From: Antedon mediterranea
Taxonomy: Eukaryota; Echinodermata; Crinoidea; Comatulida; Antedonidae
Length of the DNA: 64,000 nucleotides
Assembly: GCF_964355755.1 (NCBI RefSeq)
Contig: NC_092679.1
Span: 3,038,001-3,102,000 of the forward strand
Reading direction: 5' to 3'
The notes beneath the pieces are model-generated. The model searched no databases. It saw only the letters and a list, made by a program, of their open reading frames with translations, and was not told the origin of the DNA. Shown here one piece after another: positions 39,601 to 51,278 of this stretch. Position numbers and translations under genes: made by a program. Position 1 is the stretch's first letter. The number at the start of each line of letters is the position of its first letter.

Positions 39601-41532
39601 TTAAAGGTAGAGTATTGGAACGGGCTTGAAATTTAAAACGAGTACCATTAAAATTTGTTTTATCAAGTAAAAACTTTTCAAGATCCGGCTTTGATTTTAA
39701 CTTTGCATAAGAAGATAGCGACGATTTAGATGCGAGGTCCTCTGACCATTGATTATTTACATTATCTAAAATATTTTGTTTCAGTAAATTAAACCAATTT
39801 TCCATAGTGCGATTTTTAATAACATTGTTAAAAATATGCATGCATTCAAATCTACAGAAAGTGGTTCGTACACAACTAAGGAATTTAAACCGTAATTCTT
39901 TTGTGTTGTAATTAAGCATAGTCTTGTACAATAGGTTGGGCCATCGTTTCTCATTTAACCCGACTAAACGTTCAAAGAATTTTAGTTGTAATATGTTATG
40001 AGATACGGTTAAGGGTATCCATCCTAAATCTCCATATAAGGCCACTTTAGGTGTATACGCTGGTGCTTTTAGAATATATCGTGCCATCTGCATTTGAAGC
40101 CGTTCCAGTCTATCGATATCTAAATTGGACCCTCCAGTCCAAACAGAGCAAGCATAAATAATAGAAGGTAAAAATTTTGTTTTCCATAAGATATTTCCGT
40201 GGGCATCATAATTAATACATTATTTAAATCTAAAGCTGTCTACACTATCAATCTTTATGTGACAAAAAAAGGTCCAAGGACCTTTGCCAACAACTAGTTC
40301 AATCGCTCGTGCTGTCACATATTGATTACGCCAATGCATTGTATTATGGTCTACCTGCTAATACCCTTGCTCCAATGAAGAGGTTACTGCACCAAGCTGC
40401 GAAAATAATTGTCAGGAAAGGTCGGTATGACAGTGCAACTAACGCCATGCGATCCTTGCACTGGCTTCCGATGTCTAATAGATGTCAATTCAAAATAGCG
40501 TATCTTGTATGGCGTTCGCTTAAAGGTTCCGCTCCAAGTTACCTGAGAGATATTCTTACTGTGCGGAATGTTTCTCGTAGTACTCGTTCAAGCACCAGCA
40601 ATTATAACCTGACAATCCCACGAACTAAACGAAAGACATTTGCTGACCGTTCGTTCGCCGTAGCAGGACCCAAAATTTGGAACAGATTACCAAGTCACAT
40701 TAAACACTTAGACGACTATAATCAGTTTAAAAAACATTTAAAAGCACTATATTTCAAACAATGTTACGATACTAATTGATGTGAAGCGCCGCTGATTATA
40801 ATTAAATGTTGTATAAATGTGCGCTATACAAGTAATAATAATAATAATAATAATAATGTGCCCATATATGGACATGATATTTGGGCACACCACACTTTTT
40901 TTCCAAACTAATTTAATAGTGTAGACAGAGCTTTAGAGAGTTGAAACCACTGAGAAGCATACTTTATTTTGTGTTTACAAAAAAATATTAATTAATTGTA
41001 AATTAATTAATTTGTAAAAATATAGAGTAAATTTATGCATAGTGTCTTGTTTTTTTTTTTGTCAAAGGTGTTGAATGTTGAAAATGCACTATGTTCAAAT
41101 ATTGGTTGTTCTATCTACCAGTTTAAACTGACAGCTAAGAATTTTATCGTGGCTCTTCAAACCGTTGCTATTAGTAACCAAAATGGTTACCCCGTCACCA
41201 ACATCGGCCAATCACATCTGTGGATAGTTCCTGATCAACATAAACTAGATTCTGATTGGATCGTTGATAGAGTTTGTAACTGTGGACTGTGTACATTTGA
41301 TAGTTCACAGAAAACTGTGGAATTAAAAAATACCAATATGGAACTGTTTAGTGAAACTAGTGAGGTAAGGGGGGAAATCAAAACTAGTTTTGACACCAAA
41401 ACCATTGTTTTAAAGCTCAACAAAGATGCAGTCATTGATCAATATGATATAAAAATGAATGGGCTGAATATTGCCGTTGAAACTGGCAACCTTATTCTTC
41501 GTATAAATCATGCTTTTTCTATTTCTGAATGA
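36688..41532 (+). CDS. MKKS: MKKS / BBS6, chaperonin-like BBSome assembly factor
   Basis: Exons 36688-37675, 38324-38505, 38777-38887 and 41068-41532 join in frame to 581 residues (human 570). The exon containing the start opens at 36682 after TTTATTTTCAG. The protein has the group II chaperonin fold pattern: CYGPNG at 38-43 (nucleotide-binding loop position) and SDGG at 91-94, where active CCT subunits have GDGTT, so ATPase residues are degenerate as in vertebrate MKKS. Family blocks include SKPAC, CQKVIHPSLKKFL.KNRI...DR, GAGCFE and the C-terminal NIAVETGNLIL. MKKS acts with BBS10, BBS12 and CCT to assemble the BBSome core, near the centrosome/basal body. Intron 3 (38888-41067) holds two LINE fragments and a split MITE. 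Confidence 0.95.
37731..38031 (-). mobile_element. tRNA-derived SINE, family S1, copy 2
   Basis: Reverse-oriented copy in MKKS intron 1. The tRNA-like head at 38031-37945 contains CGAGCGGTTAAGACAGTGG and B-box GGGGTTCGAGGCTC. The body ends in TACCCAGTATAAATATAT. Confidence 0.8.
38589..38722. mobile_element. MITE family 1, copy J
   Basis: Short copy with one internal unit, in MKKS intron 2; the left TIR is partly lost. Confidence 0.8.
38945..39062. repeat. Tandem palindromic repeat TTTCACTTAAGTGAGATAC
   Basis: About four units of 27 bp. Each contains the perfect palindrome TCACTTAAGTGA, giving potential for alternative hairpins. Located just after the MKKS exon 3 donor. Confidence 0.85.
39368..40210 (-). 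mobile_element. LINE ORF2 C-terminal fragment
   Basis: An open minus-strand frame of about 280 codons from 40210. It begins like the end of a reverse transcriptase (FLPSIIYACSVWTGGSNLD, RLERLQMQMARYI) and ends with a Cys-rich knuckle, CSLCNSGNIEDISHFLFSC. It is intact over this length but lacks the RT palm and everything 5' of it. Inserted in MKKS intron 3. Confidence 0.8.
40231..40934. mobile_element. MITE family 1, copy K, split by a LINE tail
   Basis: The left end (TAAAGCTGTCTACACTATCA, 40231-40268) and the remainder from ATGTGCCCATATATGG (40855) to TAGACAGAGCTTTA (40934) are separated by the LINE fragment at about 40270-40857, so the MITE was there first. Confidence 0.75.
40270..40857 (+). 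mobile_element. LINE 3' fragment with (AAT)n tail, nested in a MITE
   Basis: A frame of 156 codons (40309-40779) matches the C-terminus of CR1/L2-like ORF2: SHIDYANALYYGLP, LHWLPMSNRCQFKIAYLVW, GPKIWNRLPSHIK. A stop, a short 3'UTR (GCGCTATACAAG) and an (AAT)n run to about 40857 follow. A 5'-truncated insertion by target-primed reverse transcription explains it. Confidence 0.85.
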
Positions 41533-43683
41533 AAATGTGATCATAGTTGGCAAAGAAAGGAATTGTGTTATGTTTCACAATCTATGAGAACAAAAAAAGT
41601 CATCCCGATAATTACACATGGTTTCAAGAGTACATTAAAATATCCAGCAATTTAAAGATGTATTGTCCCTTTGATTCCCAAAAAATATAAAAAAAGATTT
41701 CAAAAAGTCATTTTGAAGTATCATAATAGTTATTAACTTTCCCCAAAAATTTGTAGAAAAAAAAATCATTTGACTGAAATACAGACTTTGACTTCCAGTG
41801 ACATTTTTTGGTCAAAACATATCTCATAATGCAACGCGCTTGTTTGGCTACTCTGTATGCATAATCATAAACTTCCTGTGTGAAAACACCTTCTCAACCG
41901 TGACGAGTTGTAAACAATCCTAAGGGCATCATGCTTAATGCATACTCGTACTTTGAAATCTTTGTTTACTTTCGCCGCGACGATTTTCCAGACGAAATGT
42001 AATCAAACTAATTTACCTGTTAATTACATAAACTTGTTGTTTTTGGCTCGAAATTTCGACTTAAAGTGAATAACTTTAATATTACTTTGATATGGCCAAT
42101 TTAAATTTAGAATATTTTGACCTTCATTTTTTGTGTTTCAAGGGACAATACATCTTTAAACACAGTCAGGTTTGTTTCGTGTATGATGTCGCTCATAATG
42201 GTATCAATACATATTAAAAAGCTAGAATATAATTATACTGAAATGAAAAATAGATTGATAAAGAATTAAAATGTTATTAAAATAAAATGACTGTCTTTCA
42301 TTTATAAATTTGTCTGTTGAAAAGGAAATACAGAGAGGTAGTTGTGAGAAGGTATATGGTTGGATCCAGGAATTTCAAATAAGGTGAGGTGGGGGTGTAT
42401 AAAAACCGGAAAGATGTATAAATACTTAAGTACTGAGAACGAGCTTTCGACTCGATAGACGCGTTTCGAATTCGGCATAGATCATCTATTGGTAGAAACT
42501 AGTGTATCACAACAGCGATTGTTGTTTTAACAGCATAACTATACAGTATTTACTTTATACTAATTATGCAGGTCGATATTTATATATATATTCATTGTTT
42601 TGTTGTTTTGGCCTTTGCTTTTGAACTGCTTTGTGAATATTTTAAATCTAATTAGGCCTATACCTGCATACATTCGTATACTTGATGGTAGTTTTATAAG
42701 TATAAGTAGATTATTGCTTTTAAATTAGGTATTATAAATGAATATTGCTTTGCTGTGTGCATAGAAAGATTATACAGCCGCTAACTACCACGAATAGGGC
42801 TATACCATCGCTCTACCGAGAGCAGCATTTGCAGAGAAATTAACAATTATAGATGGGACGTTTTTTTGTTTTGTGATCACGTAAGTATTATTTCATTTTA
42901 AAGTTACCACAATTAATATGTATCTTCTACTGTTTGTTGACATTATTTTGTTTAAAAAGAGAAATTGAATCTTCTATTTTTATATAATATTTCTAGATTG
43001 ATAAATGTTGTAAATTTGAAAATCCAAATTACGGGACAACAAATAGATTTACCAACAACAATATTATACAATCGATTGTCCCACAGTTGTTATAATGTTA
43101 TTGGTTATTGACAATTATTAGTTTTCATGTTAATAAACCCTTATGTTCATAGGCCTTTATTCGGCATCAAGCACATCTTGCCAGGAGCAAGCAATTGTGT
43201 ATTTAATTTCAACGTACTGTTGCTCCACCACTCATTCTAAAAAAACGTAAGTACGATCCAAGCAGCTCTCAGATCTTGTTTCATTACACTGGCTGCCGGT
43301 TAAACAACGCATAGAATTCAAGATCCTCTGGTAGATATATTATTCAGAGAAGAGAGAAATTACGAAATTGTAATTTCACTCACTATGCGGGTAGATATTA
43401 TCACCTGGTTTTAATAATGCTCAATAAATAAAATCTTGAATATGTTAAAACATTGTTATGCATATCTAGATATATGGATCTCATTTTTGTTCACAAAACT
43501 AACATTCTTTTTTCTTCTTCATCCCACCCCGCCGCACCCCTTTACTTTGTATTTAAGCCAGGACCACAATGCAAAAACTTATTTTGTTTTACCTGATTGT
43601 GTAATCCTGTATAGGCCTAAAGATGTTAAATACATTTTAACAAATAAATCTTATTTTCTGTATAGCTTTCGGCATCATATACA
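41533..43683. other. Intergenic region MKKS-ARSA
   Basis: Contains the MITE at 41652-42160, a possible poly(A) signal (42281-42286), and a LINE remnant at about 43240-43345 whose frame reads SDLVSLHWLPVKQRIEFKIL. The acceptor TTTTCTGTATAG at 43654-43665 implies an upstream non-coding exon for the sulfatase gene that I could not place. Confidence 0.45.
41652..42160. mobile_element. MITE family 4, copy after MKKS
   Basis: Ends TTTAAAGATGTATTGTCCC and AGGGACAATACATCTTTAAA bracket about 500 bp; it probably lies in the MKKS 3'UTR region. A possible AATAAA lies at 42281-42286. Confidence 0.75.
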
Positions 43684-46223
43684 ATGACTTCCTTACTCAA
43701 TTGGTGGATCATCTTCCACGTGATATTGTGGACTCGTGTAAAAAGCTATACTAATAAACCTAACATCATAGTCTTCCTGGCTGATGACATGGGCTATGCT
43801 GATCTGCAGAGTTTTGGAAACCCGTTATCGCGTACGCCACACGTAGACGCTCTCGAAGCAGGAGGCCTAAAGCTGACACAGATGTACAGTGCCTCAGCAA
43901 TCTGCAGCCCCGCAAGGTTAGAGAAGTTATAATTATAGAGAATATTCCGTGAATACAATATAACGAGTATACAATAATATTTAGTAGTAGTAGGCCTAAT
44001 AGGCCAAGGGTTAGACCTACGTAGCCACGTAACTTAAGGTACGCAATAGCAATCCAGTATTAACTACAATAGGCCTAAAGCCATGGTTCCCACACTAGCG
44101 ACGCAACCTACGCAACGTAAGAAAATGCCCTTCAAATAATGTTTTTCCCCGCCTGCGTGAAATCAAACCTGCGATGTTTGCAGCACTCATTGCGTCATCG
44201 GTTCCCACTTGTGATTACGCAATACAACACTTTGCGTCGATACGTCGCTGCGTTGCGTTCTAGTGGGAACCAAGCTTAAGGACCAATCTTGATGAAGTTT
44301 GGTGCGGATCTCCGTGGGTGTGTCACAGGGAGGTGTCAAAGTAGTATAACATATCCATTACGTGTTGATTTTTTTTTTCAGGGCAGCGTTACTAACGGGG
44401 CGCTATCCTGTTCGTAGTGGAGTCTGGACTCCAGACGACGGGCAACTCGTGTTTGCACCCAAGTCCGTGTATGGTCTTCCTCTTAACGAAACGCTTATTC
44501 CAGAAATGCTAGCCCAACAGGGTTACAAATCAGCTATTGTCGGCAAATGGCACCTTGGTGTTGGGCTTAATAAGAAATACCTGCCTACAAACCAAGGCTT
44601 CCACCATTATTTTGGAATGCCATACAGTCATGAGGGATGCGTATGTGCTGCATGTTTTTATCCAGACGTAGAATGTGTGAACCCTAACGTGTATAATAAT
44701 TCTAATGCTGTGACTTGTCCATTGTTATTAGAAGAAGATATTATTGAGCAGCCGATTAATTTGACATCTTTAGCTGAACGACAGACTAGAGCCGCTAGAA
44801 GCTGGATACGGGAATTCGTCTGCGAAGGAAGCCCTTTCTTTATGTACTATTCCACTCACCATCCACATACCCCGCAGTTTGCTAACAGACACAATGAGGA
44901 CGCAACACTGGGCGGACAATACACCGATGCACTGGCAGAGCTGGATTGGGAACTAGGAGAAATAATGGACGAGTTAAGAATAAACAACATAATAGAAAAT
45001 ACGTTAATATTATTCACATCTGATAATGGGTACGTTAATAAAATAATGATATGCCTATAATGAATAAGAAGATACAATTAAAAAAGATGATTCTCAGTTG
45101 AGGTGCAACGCAAGGACGTAGACGATGCAAGCGAGTTGACCAATGACAAGCGACAGTTCGAATAACAAATCGCTTGTGATTGATCGAATTACTTACGTTA
45201 CGTCCTTGTGTTGCGTCTGTAGTGTGAAACAAGCATGAAAATGCGCTTACGTCCTTGTGTTGCATTCCTATAGTGGGAACCAAGATTTATGCTGCATAAA
45301 GTGCTCATAAAATTAAAATGTTCTTAAAATTTCCTTTGCAATTGTGTAGACCTGATAGAGGAAGCCATACACTCGGTGGATTTTCTGGAGCAATGCGATG
45401 TGGAAAGTATACTACTTTTGACGGCGGGTCGCGAGTACCGACCATTGCGCACTGGCCTGGTCACATCCAACCGGGTGTGTCTAGAGAATTGCTGAGTCAT
45501 CTAGATATATGGCCGACTCTTAGGCGGTTAAGTGGTTCTTCTGCTGAAGATTTTGATGTCATCCTGGATGGGTATGATGTCACAGACGTCTTATTAAATG
45601 GAAAAGAGGTTAGTTCCATGGTTATTTACAGTTGGTTAGAGATTACTCGCATATTTATTTCTGATGAAAAATATTAACAGTTATCAGTTATATAAGGAGG
45701 CATACTGATAAGAAATGTAAGGTGTTTAGTGACGCATATTTTCTTTCAGAGTCCACGAAAGTCGATCTTGTATTACAATGTTGTAACAGACCCAGAAATA
45801 GGAGCATACGCAGTGAGGAACACTCAGTACAAAGCACATTTCTTTGTGGAAAAAGTTGTGTACACAGATGCACTGGATAACGATGAGATGTGTAGATCCG
45901 ATAATTTCACTGTTGATGCATTTTCACCGCCAGCTTTGTACGATTTGTTACTGGATCCCGAGGAACGGTTTGATATCAGCGGTAACTCTGAGGACATAGT
46001 GCAACTTATGACTAAACTGATGGAGGAAGAGTCTCGTAGAGTGACATTTGGGACAAGTGTTATTGGACCGTCGAATGTAACTTTAAAACTGTGTTGCAAT
46101 GAGGAATGTGAAGAACCCACTGTTGATTGTTGTGACTGTCCTTCTTTATACAATGACGATCTTTTACCATTACCATCTTTACCATACGCAGACTGCACAA
46201 CACAAAATCATTTCACAAGATAA
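43684..46223 (+). CDS. ARSA: Arylsulfatase A
   Basis: Exons 43684-43916, 44382-45029, 45350-45608 and 45750-46223 give 537 residues (human about 507). The N-terminal hydrophobic stretch is a signal peptide. Active-site elements are present in order: metal-binding Asp34-Asp35 (FLADDMGY), the formylglycine cysteine Cys74 in CSPAR, Lys133/His135 (GKWHLG), His238 (STHHPH), Asp292-Asn293 (FTSDNG) and Lys313 (RCGKYTT). The C-terminal Cys-rich end (CC...C....DCCDCP) matches ARSA better than GALNS or ARSB. Expected role: lysosomal or extracellular hydrolysis of sulfate esters such as cerebroside sulfate. The motif residue before Arg78 is Ala where CxPSR is usual. Introns 1 and 2 each hold a MITE family 2 copy. 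Confidence 0.93.
44077..44280. mobile_element. MITE family 2, copy in ARSA intron 1
   Basis: Ends AAAGCCATGGTTCCCACACT / CTAGTGGGAACCAAGCTT. The interior is two GCGACGCAAC / GTTGCGT arms around a divergent core. Confidence 0.8.
45098..45290. mobile_element. MITE family 2, rearranged copy in ARSA intron 2
   Basis: Contains GCAACGCAAGGACGTAGAC, its complement TTACGTCCTTGTGTTGCGTC, and a second partial right end with TAGTGGGAACCAAG. Confidence 0.75.
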
Positions 46224-46471
46224 TGAAACAGTATTTTAGTAGTAAGATTATAGAAATATATATAGCGCGCCACTATCCCACAAGATGTGGAAATAGACGC
46301 AACCTTTTTTGACACGCTTCTCCGATAAATCGATTATATCAACTTCAGAGAGAGCGCGAACTTCACTCCGCGTCTTATGGTGCCAGTCTCCTTAAACGCG
46401 GTAACTTAACAATGCGCGTGCCTCGCCATGGAAACCTGTCTGGTTCATAATAACAATTCATTTTAGACACG

Positions 46472-48123
46472 ATGTCTGACAACAAAGCAAGTGCCTATTG
46501 TAATTCAGTAAATAGAAATCATTTTGGAATTTATAGCCGCGATTTTGGAACTTTTGACATCACAGTCTGTCCTGGGTATGATAATTCTGAAATAGTTTTA
46601 GTAATCATGGACAATAAGTACATAATAAATGGCGTCCCAGTAGACCTTGACAGGTCTGGAGTACTGTTGACGAATGGTTCTGAAAGAAATCCTCGACTTC
46701 AGTCATTTTATACTTCTGCCATGCAAGCAAGAAAAAACAGATCAAAGAAGGATGACTTTATTGAAGAAAGGTATACAACGATTGTCGTATAATAGGGACA
46801 CATTAATACATTACTTATTATTCTGAATGAATTGTTGAATGTCATGTTTTGTTCTTATACTTTATTTCCTGTAGAAACTCAAAAGCACAATTGTTAGTTT
46901 CAACTAAAAGCTTGTTTCGAAAAATGAAATATTTACTCAAACAATCTCATAAGCTGGCAAACAGTCAACATCTTTATCTGGATGACGTCAGAGTTCTAGA
47001 TGATCTGGTTAAAAACGTCGTGAGAAGCATGTGTGTTAAAATGAAGTCTAGTCAGCATATTCTGATGATGAATGGAGAACTATCTGAACAGAGAGAAATA
47101 TTGATGAAAACATTGAAGATATTCTGTGAGGAGTCGATTCGTTCCAGTGAAATAAGTAAAGGACTGACGAATCGGTTGCAAAACTCTGTTGAGAAGGCTA
47201 TTGAAGAAAATCGACAAAAAGACGGTCTCGAAAGTCATGTATTCCATAAAGAAGAAAATGACCTAGAATTGTTTAAAAATCTTAAATCAGAAGTTAGTAA
47301 TTTAAGAGAAGATTTAGAAAAAATTAGTAAATCACAAACTTTAAATAGCACAGCACCGTCTTTATGGCAAACAATATGTAACTCTTGGAAACGGGATAAG
47401 ATTAAACGAAGTGATATGAATACCTCCACGATGCCTTCAACAGAAATAAGTGATATCACCAAAAGGCTTGTAAAACATGGTGCATCAACCCCTGACGAAG
47501 TCAATTTGATGAATCTCATTGATGTCAGTGTTCAAGAGGAAATAACAGAGTTAAAGAAAAAGAATTTAGAATCTGAGGAATTTGTACATGAATTACTGGA
47601 TGAAATTGGGAAACAAGAACAAATAATTCAGGTTAAAGATGTGGAATTAAATGAAGCTAGAGAACACATTGATGTTCTTTTAAAAAGGTCAAAAAATGAC
47701 CTTGCGACAAATGGAGAGTTGAGTCAACAGAAACGTCACGACCAAGATTGCTGTAAACTCCAAGAAGATAAGTCAATGATGAGTTTAGAATTGGAGAGAC
47801 TTCGACAAACAAATCGTCGTCTGCTTAACGAAGTATGTTGTCTACGTCATAGCAACAGAGAGTTGGAACAACTTATCGAAAAAGGACAGGATCAACGTCT
47901 TACAACAGAAACGCACAATGAACACGTGAGAGGCACGCAGTTACATGGTTTTTACGGCTCTGGACACTTCACGCCTGGATTGTACTTGCGAAACCAAATA
48001 ACAAATGCCTCTAGTCCTGCTCTTGTCACAACAGGTCGTCACGTGATTCCATCTTCACAATTTAGCCAGTCAATGTTTGATGACGTCACATGTCTATCAT
48101 CAAACAATGACGAAGCAAAATGA
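46472..48123 (+). CDS. Unrecognised coiled-coil protein, 2 exons
   Basis: Exons 46472-46770 and 46875-48123 join in frame (AG|A across a GTATAC...CTGTAG intron) to 515 residues. An acceptor at 46466 (TTCATTTTAG) shows an upstream UTR exon. Residues 1-90 look globular, with beta-like stretches (EIVLVIMDNKYIINGVPVDL). From about residue 100 the chain is mostly charged helix with heptad character (about 150-205, 255-330 and 355-405), followed by a Ser-rich tail. No signal peptide or membrane span. I do not recognise the family; centrosomal, ciliary and cytoskeletal coiled-coil proteins share this look, and neighbouring BBS genes make a ciliary role only a guess. A poly(A) signal lies 17 bp after the stop. 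Confidence 0.8.
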
Positions 48124-48139
48124 ATACCGTATACTTCTA

Positions 48140-48145
48140 AATAAA
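48140..48145 (+). terminator. Poly(A) signal AATAAA
   Basis: Canonical hexamer 17 bp after the stop codon of the coiled-coil gene, followed by a T/G-rich stretch at about 48175-48200. This implies a very short 3'UTR. Confidence 0.7.
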
Positions 48146-48265
48146 AGAAATGTTCGAAAAACATTATTATCATTGTTAATTTGTTTCTTCTTTCTTTGTA
48201 TTCCTTATGATTTCCGCACATTATCTACCCTCACGTAGTCGTGAGGTGTAGACCTACGTTTTATC

Positions 48266-48436
48266 TTGACGCTCTGTGTACACTATCAGCCTAGTTTGAC
48301 AAAAAGAAAGTGTGATTTGCACAAAATATGGTAGTGATATATGCTCAAATATGGTAGTGATATGACATTATCATGTCCATATGGGCACATCACATTTTTT
48401 GTCACATAAAGTTTTGATAGTGTAGACAGAGCGTTA
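48266..48436. mobile_element. MITE family 1, copy L
   Basis: Full copy with two internal units and both TIRs. Confidence 0.85.
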
Positions 48437-49339
48437 AACTCTTTTTTCGCGTATTCAACATTCATTCATTTAGGCTAAAGGGAATTTCACTGCACGATCT
48501 TTATTGACCTGAAATGATTAGAATTTAAATATCATTTAACATATGAAGAAGACTTAAAAATAGGTCATTTCGCAGTTTTCATAAAGTTCCGTAACAAACC
48601 CAACACAATTTTAAAAAAAATAACTTACAGTTAATTTGACTATTTTTGCTTTAAATTACAGTTTTTTCAGGTAAATACATTTTTTTCCTATCTAATTTTT
48701 GGTCAAAGTGAATAAATATTATGTGACATTAAACACGTAACATTAAGATCAGGTTTAGATATTCAGTTAAGTATGATTGGTGCTTTTACCACGAGTTAAT
48801 AAGTATAAATACATATTACACCGTGCACATGACTTTTATTGACGAACATCTATTATTTACTTTGCAAATGTACGTGTAGGACTGTTAGTGTTAGTTAGTA
48901 TACATAATTATGTTAATCAACGAATTAAAAGCTTTGCATGAAGTGAAAATCAAATGAAAATTAACATACAATTGTATGGGTTAATATTTTATTAAATATC
49001 AATATTTTTAGGCCAACATTTAATATTGTGCAAAACCGACGTGTATTCGGTCACGTAGGCATTTGTTTGTTTGTTTGTTATGGTCTAATGTGTCTATAAT
49101 GCATACTAAGTCTTATTTTTAATGCAAATAATTTTAACTAAAAAACAAATGTATTAAAAGAATTGATTTGTTTTATTTTGGAAGCGATAAAACCTAACTT
49201 TACTCAAAATGATATTTTGATATACAAAATACCATACATTGATCCACCACACATTCGGAAGTACCAGTATCTAGATAAAATAACTTGAGTTAGCGTAATG
49301 AGATAAACTTTTTGCTACCAAAAATCAAAACTTGGCCTT

Positions 49340-49567
49340 GTAAGTGTCTACACTATCAAACTTTATGTGACAAAAAAATGTTCTCATATATGGACATGAT
49401 GATGTCATATCACTTATCACTACCCTATTTGGGAACATCACTACCATATTTGGGCATATCACTACCCTATTTGGGAACATCACTACCATATTTGGGCATA
49501 TCACTACCCTATTTGGGAACATCACACTTTTTTTGTGAAACTAGTTTGACAGGTAGACTGAGCTTTT
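49340..49567. mobile_element. MITE family 1, copy M (expanded interior)
   Basis: The interior is expanded to five units that alternate between GGGCATATCACTACC and GGGAACATCACTACC forms, i.e. a higher-order dimer repeat. Confidence 0.85.
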
Positions 49568-50372
49568 ATAGTGTTTCATCAGTATAGCAGTTTATTTTGT
49601 TATTCAAACATTATTGAAGCATTTATCACATTAAACGTGGCATGTTTGCTAAGTTAGTTACTATTTTACTAATAAGTAGATGCAATTTAAATAATGATAT
49701 AATGACATTCGTACAAAGTCTACGGGCGTGGTAACGAACGGTATTAATCAACTTCACAGTCGAAATAAGAAACTACTAAAATGCTAACATTACGGTAAAT
49801 ACACTTAATTTGTGTTGCTTGGAAGAATACGATATGAATACGTCATCATTACGTTGCCAAAATAATATAAAATAAGGAATAAAGTACTTAATTAAGTAAT
49901 TAATACAAAACTTTTTAAAACATTGTAAATGAAAATGAAAAATAGATGGGGAACATAATATATGGAAATAAAAGTGGGATAAACCCACATTAGATTAAAA
50001 AAATATTTACGTTGCCACAACTAATAAAATAAAGAAAATCCAATCAACACACGCAATCTCATTCAATATGTAATAATCGAATATCAAATTATTAGTGGGT
50101 CGCCTAACTAACTATGTCCTTCTTTTCTATTCTTATTGTTTATTTAAACACATTACTTAATGTTAATCATTAATCTCTCTTCTTTGTCGTTTTTGATGTT
50201 TCTTTTTTTTTTGCTTTGAACATTTAGCCTGAATGTTTTTTCTTCTTGAATCAATTAGCACATTGCTTTAAAACAAGTTCCCCTCATGTTCTCCTATAAA
50301 TAATGTCTTCAATCTGCGATCGTTTGTGACTCGTTTTGTTAATATTGATAAAGTGACGTCATGTCCCTGTTT

Positions 50373-51278
50373 CTATTCTTCTTCACTTCTTGATACGTCA
50401 TCTCTGTAATCTTGCAGTTCGTCGTCATCATTGAACCTAACTTTGGTTTGTACAGTAGTGAGGCTGTGTTCTTCTTCTTCGTTGTGCAAGCCAGAGTAAG
50501 GGAACGAGTATGACATTCCGGAAAAGCGCAGTGTAATCTTCATAGCAATTATCTGTACGATGATGACGATAATTGCTAGCATACAATGCCAAGCAAATAT
50601 CATTGAGAAGAATTTCACATTCAGGTGGTCATCTTCATCCCACGAATAATCGCTAAGAGGATGATAGAGGGTGCAGCCAATCTGCAACATCCAAGATCCC
50701 TGGATAAAAGTAGCCCATATACGTAACCATGGTAACACATCATCTTTCGGCAGCCAAATTTCTCCTAACGTAAACAGCAAACAGAGGAACACCATTATTA
50801 CCTGTATAACATGCATTCGTATGTTCAGTGCTGATCGACCGTGTAGATGGAAAGAAAACAGCGTGCATTCGATGAAAAAAGCAAACGCTAGAAAAACGTT
50901 AGCCCACCTTTCTTGACCTTTAAACCAGGTTCCGACGGCAATTTTTGCCGCTCCGTACATCGCAAAGCCGGCCCACATAGTACAATGCTGCCAAATGCTT
51001 GAGTATATAAACACACCGTCTTTGTTGAACAGTCTCCACCTCCATGTTTTGTAAACTTGTTCGCCTATAAGCCCACTAAGCGCTAAGACCAGCACGAGAA
51101 TCCCTTCAACCGGCAGTCGTCGAAGAAGGAGATGTAGTTTAGAATATCTGTTATTACCTTTTCGTCCACCACCACCAATTCTTGGGTAAGTTGAATTGAA
51201 AACTCTTTGTAAATTCCACCATACCGACAACGCCATGAACATAATACCAGAAGCGGCATGCCCAAAAAATCCACCCAT
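50373..51278 (-). CDS. TMEM45-family (DUF716) membrane protein, copy 1
   Basis: 301 residues in one coding exon. The acceptor CTTGTTTGTAG lies 8 bp upstream of the ATG, so a 5'UTR exon exists. The N-terminus MGGFFGHAASG matches the TMEM45 start (MG.F.GH..PG). Family marks are WQHCTMW...GA, several hydrophobic spans (about six or seven), the block RIWATFIQGSWMLQIGCTLY and a final span near residues 230-255. An acidic C-terminal tail follows. TMEM45 proteins are multi-pass membrane proteins of poorly defined function. The paralogue at 53499 shares the layout at clearly lower identity, so the duplication is old. Confidence 0.9.
   Translation of the reverse strand: MGGFFGHAASGIMFMALSVWWNLQRVFNSTYPRIGGGGRKGNNRYSKLHLLLRRLPVEGILVLVLALSGLIGEQVYKTWRWRLFNKDGVFIYSSIWQHCTMWAGFAMYGAAKIAVGTWFKGQERWANVFLAFAFFIECTLFSFHLHGRSALNIRMHVIQVIMVFLCLLFTLGEIWLPKDDVLPWLRIWATFIQGSWMLQIGCTLYHPLSDYSWDEDDHLNVKFFSMIFAWHCMLAIIVIIVQIIAMKITLRFSGMSYSFPYSGLHNEEEEHSLTTVQTKVRFNDDDELQDYRDDVSRSEEE

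Larger units (their letters stand above)
48124..50372. other. Intergenic region, MITEs only
   Basis: Holds MITE family 1 copies L (48266-48436) and M (49340-49567) and a diverged family 4 relative (48600-48745). The rest is AT-rich with no supportable exon. The 3'UTR of the TMEM45-like gene should occupy part of 49900-50372. Confidence 0.5.

Noticed and set aside
49312-49587. 91-codon plus-strand ORF with repeated SLPYLGT
   Set aside because: Tandem internal units of a MITE read in frame; the same applies to ORFs at 962, 1750, 2221 and 27331.
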